Assembly (NCBI RefSeq): GCF_036013935.1
Contig: NZ_CP107902.1
Location: 1,364,001 to 1,428,000, forward strand
DNA length: 64,000 nucleotides
Direction: 5' to 3'
DNA from: Streptomyces sp. NBC_00461
GTDB lineage: Bacteria; Actinomycetota; Actinomycetes; Streptomycetales; Streptomycetaceae
The translations under genes and the position numbers were made by a program. The notes under the pieces are model-generated. The model was not told the DNA's origin and searched no databases. It saw only the letters and a list, made by a program, of their open reading frames with translations. Shown in pieces: positions 46,406 through 55,064 of the stretch (positions are counted from its first letter, which is position 1; each line of letters opens with the position of its first letter).

Positions 46406-48508
46406 TTATTTGAATTGGGTCCGGTGCACATAGCCGTCGACACCGCGGAACACCGCGTCCACGGCTCCGTCCGCTCCGGCGACCGCGCCGAGCGCGCCGT
46501 CGAACGCGGCGCTCGGGAACTCCTGCCGTTTGCTCCACCCCTGCCATGCACCGTCGGCGTACCGCTGCTGCCAGAGCGTGTAGTCCGCGGCACGCGCGTA
46601 CAGCACCACCGCGTCCCCGACGGCGACCAGCGTCGGGCTGCCGCTGACGGTCCCGCCGAGCGAGGTCCACGCCGACCACTCCCCCGACGTGCCCCGCGAC
46701 CGGGTCCACACGTCGTCGGCAGCCGTGCGTACGGCGACATGGACGCGGCCCTGCGCATCGACGACCGCGGCCGGACGGCCGTACGTCGGCCGGTCACCGG
46801 GCGCGCCCAGCGACGACCAGCCGGAGGCCGGCCCGCGCTGCACGATCCGCACGTCGGCTCCGCGCGCGAACAGCGTCCAGTGCGCCGGGTCGGTGAAGGC
46901 CACGGACGGCGCATCGGTCAACTGCCCGCCCACGCCCTGCCATTGACCCCAGTGGCCGCCGGTGTGGACCCGCCGGTATGCCCGGTTGTCGGCGCCGCGC
47001 ACGAAGACGTCGATGCGGCCGCCGGCGGAGGCGTACGCAGCGGGCTGGCCCAGCATCCTGCCCTGCGCGGGACCACCGAGGTCCTTCGTCTCCCCGTCGG
47101 CCTGCTGGACTAGTGAGCCGTGCGGGCCCCGGAAGAACGTGGTCAGCCGGTCGCCGTCGCGCACGACGGCCGGGCTCGCCGTGGCCTTCCCGCCCAGGTT
47201 CGTGCCGGGCAGGGCGTCGGTACCGGCCAGCTTGAGGAACGCGGTGCCGTGCGCGGGGACCTCCACGGCGTACGACCCCGTGTGCGTGCCCCGGTCGGCG
47301 CGCGCCCGCAGGTCGCGGACCTGCACGGGCCCGCCGAGGCCGGCGTCGGCGAACTGCACGGTGCGCTGGGCGGGCTGGTCGGAGCGGTTGAGCAGGACGA
47401 CCGCGCGCTGCCCGTGCCCCTCAAGGACCTTGCTGTACACGTCGCCGGCCGAGTCGGAAGCCACCCGTACGCCCTGGACGGCGAGCGGGTCCTGGTCGAC
47501 GGCGATGATCTCCGGGTTGCGGAGCGTCCTGAGCATCGAGTCGGAGAGGTTGCGCGGGTCGGAGCCCAGCATCAGCGGCGAGCCCATCTCGGCCCACATC
47601 ACGAACTGGCTGGTGGACTCCTCCTGAGTGAGCTCGTACGACCCGTCGGTCATCTTCCGCATCGGGATGAGGTAGTCCGGGTCGTTGTAGTGGCCGGGGC
47701 CCTGTGCCTCGGGGTGCCAGGCGTTGGCGTCCATGTTGCGCAGGATGTTGGGCCACTGGCCGGGGCTCGGGGTGCCCCAGGCGATGTCGGTGCCGGTGCG
47801 CCAGGAGTCGGCGATCGTCGGGGCGTAGACGTAGGTGTTGTGCGCGTCCTGCTCGGGGGTGTGCGGCAGGCCCCAGTCGTCGGTGAGCGGGTTGCAGAGG
47901 TTCAGCAGCATCGTGCGGCCGGACTTGGCGACCGCGTCGCTGAACTCCTTGAACGCCGGGCCCGGATCGAGTTTCGCGCCGATACCGCACAGGAAGTCGA
48001 CCTTGATCGCGTCGACCTTCCAGTCCGCGAACCGGCGCGCGTCCTGGTCGTAGTACCCGCGGCTGCCGAGGCCGCAGCTCCTGCCTCCGTCATAGGTGCC
48101 GGCATCGGTGTAGATGCCCGCCCGCAGTCCGCGTTTGTGCAGGTAGGAGACGAGAGCCGGGATGCCGGAGGGGAAGCGGTCGGGGTTGGCCACCAACTGC
48201 CCTTGCGCATCACGGGGGTTGTCGGCCTGCCAGCCGCCGTCGAGCCACACGATGTCGTATCCGCTGTCGCGCAGACCGCTGCCGACCAGCTTGTCGGCGA
48301 CCGCGCGCACCTCCTTCTCGGTGGGGGCGCCGAGCCCGTAGTAGGTGTTCCAGCCCATGTAGGGCGTCGGTGCCCGGCCGCTGTCGTAGTACGCGGGGGC
48401 GCCCTGGTCCTCGGCGCCCTGTGCCGCGACGGCGGGGGTGGCGGTCACGGCGAGAACGGTCGCGATCGCGACGGTCGTGGCCCATCCATGCAGGGGTGAA
48501 GTCGTCAC
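46406..48508 (-). CDS. Secreted alpha-galactosidase, GH27, with C-terminal lectin-like propeller
   Basis: The protein is 700 aa from GTG 48508. A signal peptide covers the first 30 residues (ending ATPAVAA). The GH27 barrel (YMGWNTYYGLG, DIVWLDGGWQ, the nucleophile in AIKVDFLCGIG) fills about 40-330, followed by a beta-sandwich. Residues about 430-700 are repeats of the IDVFVRGADNRAYRR / W-G-W type, resembling DUF346/PLL-like propellers that bind glycans. It releases galactose from external galactosides or polysaccharides. No ribosome binding site precedes the GTG, and the -35/-10 placement suggests a leaderless transcript. Confidence 0.9.
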   Translation of the reverse strand: MTTSPLHGWATTVAIATVLAVTATPAVAAQGAEDQGAPAYYDSGRAPTPYMGWNTYYGLGAPTEKEVRAVADKLVGSGLRDSGYDIVWLDGGWQADNPRDAQGQLVANPDRFPSGIPALVSYLHKRGLRAGIYTDAGTYDGGRSCGLGSRGYYDQDARRFADWKVDAIKVDFLCGIGAKLDPGPAFKEFSDAVAKSGRTMLLNLCNPLTDDWGLPHTPEQDAHNTYVYAPTIADSWRTGTDIAWGTPSPGQWPNILRNMDANAWHPEAQGPGHYNDPDYLIPMRKMTDGSYELTQEESTSQFVMWAEMGSPLMLGSDPRNLSDSMLRTLRNPEIIAVDQDPLAVQGVRVASDSAGDVYSKVLEGHGQRAVVLLNRSDQPAQRTVQFADAGLGGPVQVRDLRARADRGTHTGSYAVEVPAHGTAFLKLAGTDALPGTNLGGKATASPAVVRDGDRLTTFFRGPHGSLVQQADGETKDLGGPAQGRMLGQPAAYASAGGRIDVFVRGADNRAYRRVHTGGHWGQWQGVGGQLTDAPSVAFTDPAHWTLFARGADVRIVQRGPASGWSSLGAPGDRPTYGRPAAVVDAQGRVHVAVRTAADDVWTRSRGTSGEWSAWTSLGGTVSGSPTLVAVGDAVVLYARAADYTLWQQRYADGAWQGWSKRQEFPSAAFDGALGAVAGADGAVDAVFRGVDGYVHRTQFK

Positions 48509-48570
48509 GGCGACGACTGTGGCCGGTGGCCGAAACCCTGTCAATATTAATTACTAATTTATTCAAACAA
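48506..48570 (-). promoter_or_regulatory. Promoter and AT-rich operator of the galactoside operon
   Basis: On the minus strand TTGACA (48544-48539) and CACAGT (48521-48516) are 17 bases apart. The GTG start lies seven bases beyond the -10, which fits a leaderless mRNA. Immediately upstream is a 28-base AT-rich stretch (48541-48568), very unusual for this genome. It contains AATAAATTAG, which recurs at the GH27 stop/binding protein junction (46401-46412). ROK- or LacI-type sugar regulators are candidates. Confidence 0.5.
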
Positions 48571-48623
48571 GCCTGAGACGCCGTGCAACCCTCTTGCAAC
48601 CTTGCCCGTGCTGCTCTGGACGC

Positions 48624-48983
48624 ATGTCCGAGGAGACCCCGCGCGTCGAACTCACCCCCGCGGCCGCCGACCTGCTGCGCCGACTGCACGCGGCACACGG
48701 CCCGCTGATGTTCCATCAGTCGGGCGGCTGCTGCGACGGCAGTGCGCCCATGTGCTACCCGGAGGGCGAGTTCCGCACCGGTGGCTCGGATGTGCTGCTC
48801 GCGGAACTGGAGGTCGAGGGGGTGGCGAAGCCGGTGACGTTCTGGATGTCGCGCAGCCAGTACGAGGTCTGGAGCCACACCCGGCTGATCGTGGACGTCG
48901 TGGCGGGCCGGGGCAGCGGTTTCTCGCTGGAAGCACCCGAGGGGGTGCGTTTTCTCACCCGTTCTCGCGTCGTCGGCCCATAG
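48624..48983 (+). CDS. DUF779 family protein
   Basis: The protein is 119 aa from ATG 48624. The Cys-rich FHQSGGCCDGSAPMCYPEGEF block is characteristic of DUF779, usually encoded next to an acetaldehyde/aldehyde dehydrogenase, whose partner or maturation factor it may be. No such dehydrogenase adjoins it here. The cysteines suggest metal or redox function. The C-terminal half is FWMSRSQYEVWSHTRLIVDVV. Confidence 0.85.
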   Translation: MSEETPRVELTPAAADLLRRLHAAHGPLMFHQSGGCCDGSAPMCYPEGEFRTGGSDVLLAELEVEGVAKPVTFWMSRSQYEVWSHTRLIVDVVAGRGSGFSLEAPEGVRFLTRSRVVGP

Positions 48984-49058
48984 CCACCCCACGAGCCCCC
49001 TGCATCTGCTGCACTTCCCCTGAGACCTGAGACAGTTGACGATCCCTCAGGGGGAACT

Positions 49059-50336
49059 GTGACGCATCGTCAGAAGCGTTTCGCAGCAGTCAGATCCGAC
49101 AGAGCGGTTCGGACGTCAGCAAGATCGGCACTGGCGTTTCTCACGGCATTCGGCGCGCTGGCCGGTGCGGCCCTGGTGGGGGCGGCACCGGCCAGCGGCG
49201 TGCCGAGCGCCACCGCCGTCGCGCCGGGAGTCACCTACAAGCAGTACGACATCCAGGGCGTCAAGGGGCCGACCCGCGCCCATGTGCTCACCGTCGACCT
49301 GCGCAACAGCCACGTACGCCTGGGCCTGCTGTACCCGGGAGCCGTGGCCGCGCGGGCCCCCGTCTCCAAGCTCGCCGACGCCCAGGGCGCCGTCGGGGGC
49401 ATCAACGGCGACTTCTTCAACATCACCGAGACCCAGCACCCGGGTGTCGAGGCGACGGGCTCGACCGTCGGGCCGGCGATCGCCAACGGGCACGTACTCA
49501 AGGCCCCGGTGCCCGACGGGCAGCGTTTCGGCCCGGCGCTGCCACCCGGCGCCACCACCCGTGACGTGATCGGTGTGGGCGTCGACCGCAAGGCGCGGCT
49601 GGACCGCCTGGCGCTCGCCGGTTCGATCCGCACCCCGGTGAGCCGGCTGCCGCTCGGCGGGCTGAACCAGTACGCGCTGCCGGTGAATTCGATCGGCGCC
49701 TTCACCTCCGACTGGGGCGGCGCCTCCCGGGTCCGCGCCACGTGCGGCACGGACTCCGACCGGGCCGCCGCCTGCAGCACGAAAACCTACGAGGTGACGA
49801 TCCGCGGCAACCGGGTCGTCTCCGAGTCCACCACTCCGGGCAAGGGCGCCATCGCCGCGGGAACCACGGTGCTCGTCGGCCGCGAGGCGGGCGCGCGGCA
49901 GCTGCGGAGGTTCTTCAAGGGCGAGGCGGTGAAGGTGACGCACCGGCTGGTGGCCGCCACCTCCCGGACCGCGTACAGCTTCGCGCTCGGCGGCTATCCG
50001 GTGCTGAAGGGCGGACACCCGCAGGCCGGCCTGGACAACTCGACGTCGGCCGTGCGCACGGCCGTCGGCATCGCGGACGGCGGGAAGCGGCTGTTCCTGT
50101 TCGCGCTGGACGGGGCTCCCGCCTACCGCACCGGTCTGACGATCGCCGAAGTGGCCGCCGCCATGCGGTCGTTGGGCTCGGTCGACGCCTTCAGTCTGGA
50201 CGGCGGCGGGTCCTCGACCCTGGTCGCCCGCGCACCGGGGGCGACGAAGGTCTCCGTACGGAACCATCCGTCCGTCGACCCGGAACGCCCCGTCCCCAAC
50301 GGCATCGGAGTGTTCTCCACATCGATGTCGTCGTGA
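49059..50336 (+). CDS. Secreted phosphodiester glycosidase (NAGPA-type) domain protein
   Basis: The protein is 425 aa. GTG 49059 has AGGGGGA upstream. A long basic signal peptide (to about residue 48) is followed by a NAGPA-like domain: AVGGINGDFFN, TAVGIADGGKRLFLFALDG and the C-terminal SLDGGGSSTLVAR are hallmarks of the phosphodiester glycosidase fold. Family members uncap GlcNAc-1-phosphodiesters or act on cell-wall glycans. The substrate here is unknown. It is probably extracellular and converges on a small membrane protein gene. Confidence 0.88.
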   Translation: MTHRQKRFAAVRSDRAVRTSARSALAFLTAFGALAGAALVGAAPASGVPSATAVAPGVTYKQYDIQGVKGPTRAHVLTVDLRNSHVRLGLLYPGAVAARAPVSKLADAQGAVGGINGDFFNITETQHPGVEATGSTVGPAIANGHVLKAPVPDGQRFGPALPPGATTRDVIGVGVDRKARLDRLALAGSIRTPVSRLPLGGLNQYALPVNSIGAFTSDWGGASRVRATCGTDSDRAAACSTKTYEVTIRGNRVVSESTTPGKGAIAAGTTVLVGREAGARQLRRFFKGEAVKVTHRLVAATSRTAYSFALGGYPVLKGGHPQAGLDNSTSAVRTAVGIADGGKRLFLFALDGAPAYRTGLTIAEVAAAMRSLGSVDAFSLDGGGSSTLVARAPGATKVSVRNHPSVDPERPVPNGIGVFSTSMSS

Positions 50337-50348
50337 CGGCCGCAAGCG

Positions 50349-50543
50349 TCACGGCCGGAGGCTGCTCACGATCTCCGCCGTGGCCGTGACACCGCTGTGA
50401 ATGGTGGGCGCGATGTTCGTACCGGCGAGATAGAAGCCGAGCAGCGCGCACACCAGCGCGTGGGAGACCTTCAGGCCGCCGTTGCGCAGGAAGATCACCG
50501 CCAGGATCAGAAGCAGCAGCACCACAGAGATGGAAATCGCCAT
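50349..50543 (-). CDS. Small conserved membrane protein, 64 aa
   Basis: ATG at 50543 has GGAG upstream. The first 19 residues form a hydrophobic segment (ISISVVLLLLILAVIFL). RNGGLK is a short basic loop, and a second hydrophobic segment follows (VSHALVCALLGFYLAGT). I recall similar two-segment peptides in many Streptomyces genomes, but no function is known to me. It ends 12 bases from the convergent glycosidase gene. Confidence 0.7.
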   Translation of the reverse strand: MAISISVVLLLLILAVIFLRNGGLKVSHALVCALLGFYLAGTNIAPTIHSGVTATAEIVSSLRP

Positions 50544-50653
50544 CGTCAGACTCCTCCGCTACGCCGTCACGTCCGGTTCACGGCGTTCGGCCGCAAGTGT
50601 GGCGTAGCGAAGGGTTCGTCCGGGCGGCTGACCTGTCCTCCGAACGTGTGGTT

Positions 50654-51517
50654 CTACGCCGCCCGGTGGGCGTCCAGGAACGCCTCCAGGCCGGCGAGGT
50701 CGTCGGTGTTGAAGTAGTCGACACCGGCGGCGAGCAGCTCGGCCCACAACGCGTCGCGGGCGGGCCCGGCCAGGTCAGGGGTGTTCCAGAAGCGCACCTT
50801 CTGCCCGCGCGCGTGCGCCTGGCGGATGATGCCGCGCAGCTTGTGCCGCTCGGCTTCGGGGAAGGTGCCCTCCCCGAGCCAGGTGAAGTTGAGCTGCCAG
50901 TTGTCGCTGATCAGCGGGACGAAGGAGGCGGGCGCCGCGGTGCCGAGGTCGGTGAGCCGGCCGTCATAGAAGGCCCGCCGTACGGTCTGGGCCTCCATCG
51001 GCGTACGGGCGGCACGGTCGCCGGAGATCACGTTGGTGATGGCACCGGGGTGGACACGGCCGTGGACACAGGTCGTGAAGAGGTGCTGGTAGCGCTGGAG
51101 GTGGCGGTCGAGTTCGAGGTACGTCGACGAGCCCTCGGTCTTGATGTCGATGAGCAGCTGGAGCGGCCGCCGGTAACCCCGGTACACGGAACCGCGGTTG
51201 GCCTTGACGATGGCGGCCAGCGGGTCGAGGTAGAGGGATTCGAGGGTGCGTGTCGGGTCGAGCTGGGAGGGGTCGTGGGCGATGAGGAGCTGGTCGCCGA
51301 CGAGGAAGATGTCGGCCTCGACGCTGCCGAAGCGGTGGTCGAGGGCGTCGAAGAGGGGGCGCGGATGGTCGTAGTCGTTGTGGGCGTGGGCGCGCCACAA
51401 CGGGCGGCGGTTGTGCTTGTTCCCCTCGGCGAACGCGCTGCCCGCGGGCGGGGGGAGCACGACCGCGGCGGCGGCGCCGAGGGCGGTGAGGGCTCTGCGG
51501 CGGGTGATGAGGGCCAT
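50654..51517 (-). CDS. Secreted glycerophosphodiester phosphodiesterase-like protein
   Basis: The protein is 287 aa. ATG 51517 with GGAGG seven bases upstream opens a Tat-like signal (TRRRALTALGAAAAVVLPPPAGSAFA). The mature start RAHAHNDYDHPRPLFDALDHRFGSVEADIFLVGDQLLIAHD has the paired His and acidic residues of the GDPD/PI-PLC barrel, and LLIDIKTEG follows. It probably hydrolyses glycerophosphodiesters or related phosphodiesters outside the cell. Confidence 0.85.
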   Translation of the reverse strand: MALITRRRALTALGAAAAVVLPPPAGSAFAEGNKHNRRPLWRAHAHNDYDHPRPLFDALDHRFGSVEADIFLVGDQLLIAHDPSQLDPTRTLESLYLDPLAAIVKANRGSVYRGYRRPLQLLIDIKTEGSSTYLELDRHLQRYQHLFTTCVHGRVHPGAITNVISGDRAARTPMEAQTVRRAFYDGRLTDLGTAAPASFVPLISDNWQLNFTWLGEGTFPEAERHKLRGIIRQAHARGQKVRFWNTPDLAGPARDALWAELLAAGVDYFNTDDLAGLEAFLDAHRAA

Positions 51518-51649
51518 GTGCTGCCTCCCTGTGGGGCGGGTCGGAACCACAGGGAGTATGAGACGGATTGGTCTCCAATGAACCTGTACATGCCAGGAGT
51601 TGGCCGGACTGCCGCCGCTTGTTCACTCCTTCCGCGTAGCCGCACGAAA

Positions 51650-51675
51650 AGGCCCGCCCCAGGTGGGGCGGGCTT
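51650..51675. terminator. Hairpin terminator after the acyl-CoA dehydrogenase operon
   Basis: GCCCGCCCC (51652-51660) and GGGGCGGGC (51665-51673) pair around an AGGT loop, with flanking A/T, 26 bases past the last stop of the operon. Confidence 0.75.
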
Positions 51676-51698
51676 CATCGGGTGAATACCGGGTGATG

Positions 51699-52790
51699 TC
51701 AGGGGGCTTGCAGGTCGACGAGTTCGGCCACGGCGGCGCGGTGGGTGCCGGCCGTGCCGTAGGCGATCGAGTCGGCCTTGGCCCGCTTCAGGCAGAGGTG
51801 GATGGGGTGCTCCCAGGTCATGCCGATGCCGGCGTGCAACTGCAGCGCCTCCTCGGCGGCGTGGACGGCGACGGACGCCGCGTACGCCTGGGCCACGGCC
51901 ACCGCCACGTCGGCGTCCTCGTCGGCCGCCAGGGCGTCGGCCGCGTTGCGGGCGGCCGCGCGGAGGTTGACCACCTCCAGCCACAGCTGGGCGAGCCGGT
52001 GCTTGAGCGCCTGGAAGCCGCCGACGGGTCGGTTGAACTGCTTGCGCTCCTTCAGATAGCGGACCGTCTCGGTCAACGCCCACTGGGCGAGGCCGAGTTG
52101 CTCGGAGGCGAGCAGTCCGGCGCCGGCCCGCAGAGCGCGTCGTACGGCGGGCTCGGCGTCCCCGATCCGGCGGGCGCCCGCCCCGTGGAGGGTGACGGTC
52201 GCCAGTGGCCGGGTGAGGTCGAAGGAGGTCTGCGGGGTGACGGTCACCGCGTCCGCGTCGACCGCGTACAGACCGCCGTCCTCGGCCGGCACCAGCAGGA
52301 CATCGGCGACCACCGCGTCCGCGATACCGGTCAACTCCCCGTGCAGGGTGCCGTCTTCGACGCGTACGGCCTTGTGGGCGCTGCCCGGAGCGACGTTCAG
52401 CGCGACGGCGAGGGCGCCGATCTTCCGTGCCGACGCCAGCTCGGCCAGCAGGTCGTCGGCCTCGCACGCCAGCAGGGCCTCGGTGGCGACGACGGAGCTG
52501 GTGAGATACGGCACGGGAGCGACCGCGCGCCCCAACTCCTCCAGGACAACGGCGACTTCACGGTGCGTGGCGCCCTGGCCGCCCTTGGCCTCGGGCACCA
52601 GCAGGCCGGCCAGGCCCATGCCGTCCGCGAGGGCCTTCCAGGCCGCGAGGTCGTGCGGGGTGTCGGACTCGGTGCGTGCGATGACGCCGGGCGCGTCGCA
52701 GTGGTCGGCGAGCAGGTCCCGGACGGCGTCCCGCAGCGCCTCTTGCTCCTCCGAGTACAGCAGGTCGGGCTGTGTGCGCCGCGTGGTCAT
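51699..52790 (-). CDS. Acyl-CoA dehydrogenase, short partner
   Basis: The protein is 363 aa from ATG 52790, overlapping the stop of the longer dehydrogenase (ATGA). Helical N-domain, beta-domain and C-terminal helical domain are present (RYLKERKQFNRPVGGFQALKHRLAQLW, LQLHAGIGMTWEHPIHLCLKRAK). The usual catalytic glutamate position is not clearly identifiable. The short length and pairing resemble FadE subunits that form mixed heterotetramers in actinobacterial steroid or bile-acid degradation. Confidence 0.88.
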   Translation of the reverse strand: MTTRRTQPDLLYSEEQEALRDAVRDLLADHCDAPGVIARTESDTPHDLAAWKALADGMGLAGLLVPEAKGGQGATHREVAVVLEELGRAVAPVPYLTSSVVATEALLACEADDLLAELASARKIGALAVALNVAPGSAHKAVRVEDGTLHGELTGIADAVVADVLLVPAEDGGLYAVDADAVTVTPQTSFDLTRPLATVTLHGAGARRIGDAEPAVRRALRAGAGLLASEQLGLAQWALTETVRYLKERKQFNRPVGGFQALKHRLAQLWLEVVNLRAAARNAADALAADEDADVAVAVAQAYAASVAVHAAEEALQLHAGIGMTWEHPIHLCLKRAKADSIAYGTAGTHRAAVAELVDLQAP

Positions 52791-53968
52791 CGGGTCAGGT
52801 CCTTCCATGCGACGTCCTTGTCGGTGCGCGGCTCGGCGGGCAGGCCCAGGACACGCTCGGCGACGATGTTCAGCAGGACCTCGCTGGTCCCGCCCTCGAT
52901 GCTGTTGCCCTTCGAGCGGAGGTAGCGGTAGCCGGCCTCGCGGCCGGTGAAGTCCACCAGTTCGGGGCGGCGCATCGTCCAGTCGTCGTACAACAGGCCT
53001 TCCTCGCCCAGGAGTTCGACCTCCAGGCCGCTGATCTCCTGGTTGAGGCGGGCGAACGCGAGCTTCATGCCGGCACCCTCGGGGCCGGGCTGGCCGACGG
53101 TGAGCTGCTGGCGCAGGCGTTCGCCGGTGAGCCGGGCGACCTCGGCGTCGACCCAGAGCTTCAGCAGCCGCTGGTGCAGGTCGGCGGTGCGCAGGTCCGG
53201 CCGCTCGCGCCAGGTCCTGGCGACCGGGCCGATCATGCCGCCCTCGCGGGGCAGCCGCATGCCGCCGATGGCGACGCGTTCGTTGTTGAGCGTGGTCTGG
53301 GCGACCCGCCAGCCGTCGCCGACCTCGCCGAGGCGGTGGGAGTCGGGGATGCGGACGTCGGTGAGGAAGACCTCGTTGAACTCGGCCTCACCGGTGATCT
53401 GGCGCAGCGGACGGACCTCGACTCCGGGGTCGGTCATGTCGCAGACGAAGTAGGTGATGCCTGCGTGCTTGGGCACGTCCGGGTCGGTGCGGGCGATGAG
53501 GATGGCCCAGCGGGAGTTGTGCGCGCCGGACGTCCACACCTTCTGCCCGTTGACGATCCAGTCGTCGCCCTCACGGACGGCCCGGGTCCCGAGTGCCGCG
53601 AGGTCGGAGCCGGCGCCGGGCTCGCTGAACAGCTGGCACCAGACCTCCTCGCCGATCCACAGCGGCCGCAGAAAGCGCTGCTTCTGCTCCTGCGTGCCGT
53701 ACTTGAGGATGGTCGGGGCGGCCATGCCGAGTCCGATGCCGTTGCGGCGCGCGTCGTTGTCGGGGGCTTCGGCCGCCTCCAGCGCGGCGTCCACGACGGC
53801 CTGGAGGGAGCGCGGGGCGCCCAGCCCGCCGAGGCCCTCGGGGTAGTGCACCCATGCCAGACCCGCGTCGAAGCGGGCCTTGAGGAAGTCCAGGCGGTCG
53901 GTGGTGGCGGGCGGGTACGCGGACAGCAACTCGGCCGTGCGGCGCCTCAGTTCGGCTGCGTCGGTCAT
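52787..53968 (-). CDS. Acyl-CoA dehydrogenase, long partner
   Basis: The protein is 393 aa with the classic middle-domain motif CQLFSEPGAGSDLAALGTRAVREGDDWIVNGQKVWTSGAH and a C-terminal GGTSEVLLNIVAERVLGLP. It binds FAD and oxidises acyl-CoA. Both ends overlap neighbouring genes: TGATG with the quinone oxidoreductase and ATGA with the short dehydrogenase. The three genes thus form a compact operon for oxidation of an unidentified acyl-CoA. Confidence 0.93.
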   Translation of the reverse strand: MTDAAELRRRTAELLSAYPPATTDRLDFLKARFDAGLAWVHYPEGLGGLGAPRSLQAVVDAALEAAEAPDNDARRNGIGLGMAAPTILKYGTQEQKQRFLRPLWIGEEVWCQLFSEPGAGSDLAALGTRAVREGDDWIVNGQKVWTSGAHNSRWAILIARTDPDVPKHAGITYFVCDMTDPGVEVRPLRQITGEAEFNEVFLTDVRIPDSHRLGEVGDGWRVAQTTLNNERVAIGGMRLPREGGMIGPVARTWRERPDLRTADLHQRLLKLWVDAEVARLTGERLRQQLTVGQPGPEGAGMKLAFARLNQEISGLEVELLGEEGLLYDDWTMRRPELVDFTGREAGYRYLRSKGNSIEGGTSEVLLNIVAERVLGLPAEPRTDKDVAWKDLTR

Positions 53969-54948
53969 CAGGCGGCTCCGTTCGGAAGCGACAGGGACGG
54001 CAGCACGGCGACCCGGCCCGTCGTCACCCCGTCGCCGACCCGCTGTACGGCGGCCGCGGCCTCCGCAAGCGGTACGCGCTCGCTGACCAGCGGCTTGATG
54101 GCACCCCGGGCGGCAAGCTCCGTGAGCTGCTCGTGGCAGTGCTGGATCAGCTTCGGGTACTTGGTGCCGTACAGGCCCCAGTGCAGGCCGAGGATGGAGT
54201 AGTTCTTCACCAGGGCGTGGTTCAGCCCGGGGCTGGGGATGGTGCCGCTCGCGAAGCCGACGACCACGATCCGGCCCTCGAAGGCGACGACCTTGGTGGA
54301 CTGGGTGTAAGCGTCACCGCCGACGGGGTCGTAGATGACATCCGCACCGCGGCCGCCCGTGGCCTCCTTGACCGCCGCGACCACGTCCTCACTCTTGCGG
54401 TCGACGACGACGTCGCAGCCCAGCTCCCTTGCCGTGGCGGCCTTGTCGGCACCGCCGACGACACCGATGACCCGCGCCCCGGCGGCCTTGCCGAGCTGCA
54501 CGGCCGCGCTGCCGACCCCTCCCGCGGCAGCGTGGACGAGCAGCGTCTCGCCGGCTTCCAGGTGGGCTCGCCGGTGCAGACCGAACCAGCCCGTCTGGTA
54601 GCCGATGTGCAGGGCGGCACTCTCCGCGTCGTCCAGCGAGTCGGGCGCGGGCAGCAGGGCGGCGGCATCCGCGACGGCGTACTCGGCGAAACCGCCGTAC
54701 GGCAGCGCGGGGTTGGCGATCACCCGACGGCCGTCCTCGGTCTCGCCGCAGATCTCCACGCCCGGTGTGAACGGCAGCGGCGGGCGGACCTGGTAGTGGC
54801 CCCGGCACATCAGCACGTCCGGGAAGTTGATGTTCGCGGCACGCACCTTCAGCAGCACCTGGCCGTCACCGGGCGTGGGCCGCTCCACCTCGTCGAGCCG
54901 CATCACCTCGCTCGGTTCGCCGTTCTCGTGCACTTGCCATGCCTGCAT
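53968..54948 (-). CDS. NADPH:quinone oxidoreductase family protein
   Basis: The protein is 326 aa and a zinc-free medium-chain reductase (QOR-like): LLKVRAANINFPDVLMCRGHYQVRPPLPFTPGVEICG at the N-terminus, then the nucleotide site VHAAAGGVGSAAVQLGKAAGARVIG. It may reduce quinones or enoyl-type substrates. It is the first gene of the operon with the acyl-CoA dehydrogenase pair and lies behind a TetR-like palindrome. Confidence 0.9.
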   Translation of the reverse strand: MQAWQVHENGEPSEVMRLDEVERPTPGDGQVLLKVRAANINFPDVLMCRGHYQVRPPLPFTPGVEICGETEDGRRVIANPALPYGGFAEYAVADAAALLPAPDSLDDAESAALHIGYQTGWFGLHRRAHLEAGETLLVHAAAGGVGSAAVQLGKAAGARVIGVVGGADKAATARELGCDVVVDRKSEDVVAAVKEATGGRGADVIYDPVGGDAYTQSTKVVAFEGRIVVVGFASGTIPSPGLNHALVKNYSILGLHWGLYGTKYPKLIQHCHEQLTELAARGAIKPLVSERVPLAEAAAAVQRVGDGVTTGRVAVLPSLSLPNGAA

Positions 54949-54995
54949 GCGGTGCCTCCACGGGACTGCGTCGTCTGACCGGGGTCCATCGCATA

Positions 54996-55011
54996 CTAAG
55001 CGGTCGCTTGC
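54996..55011. promoter_or_regulatory. TetR-type operator before the quinone oxidoreductase-acyl-CoA dehydrogenase operon
   Basis: AAGCG-GT-CGCTT (54998-55009) is a perfect inverted repeat inside ACTAAGCGGTCGCTTGC, the type of site bound by TetR-family repressors of acyl-CoA metabolism genes in actinobacteria. It lies 50 bases upstream of the first start codon. No TetR gene is in the window. Confidence 0.55.
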
Positions 55012-55064
55012 CTCGGAGGGAACAGGCCTGCCGGGAACGTCACATCCCGCACCTCGTCACAGCC

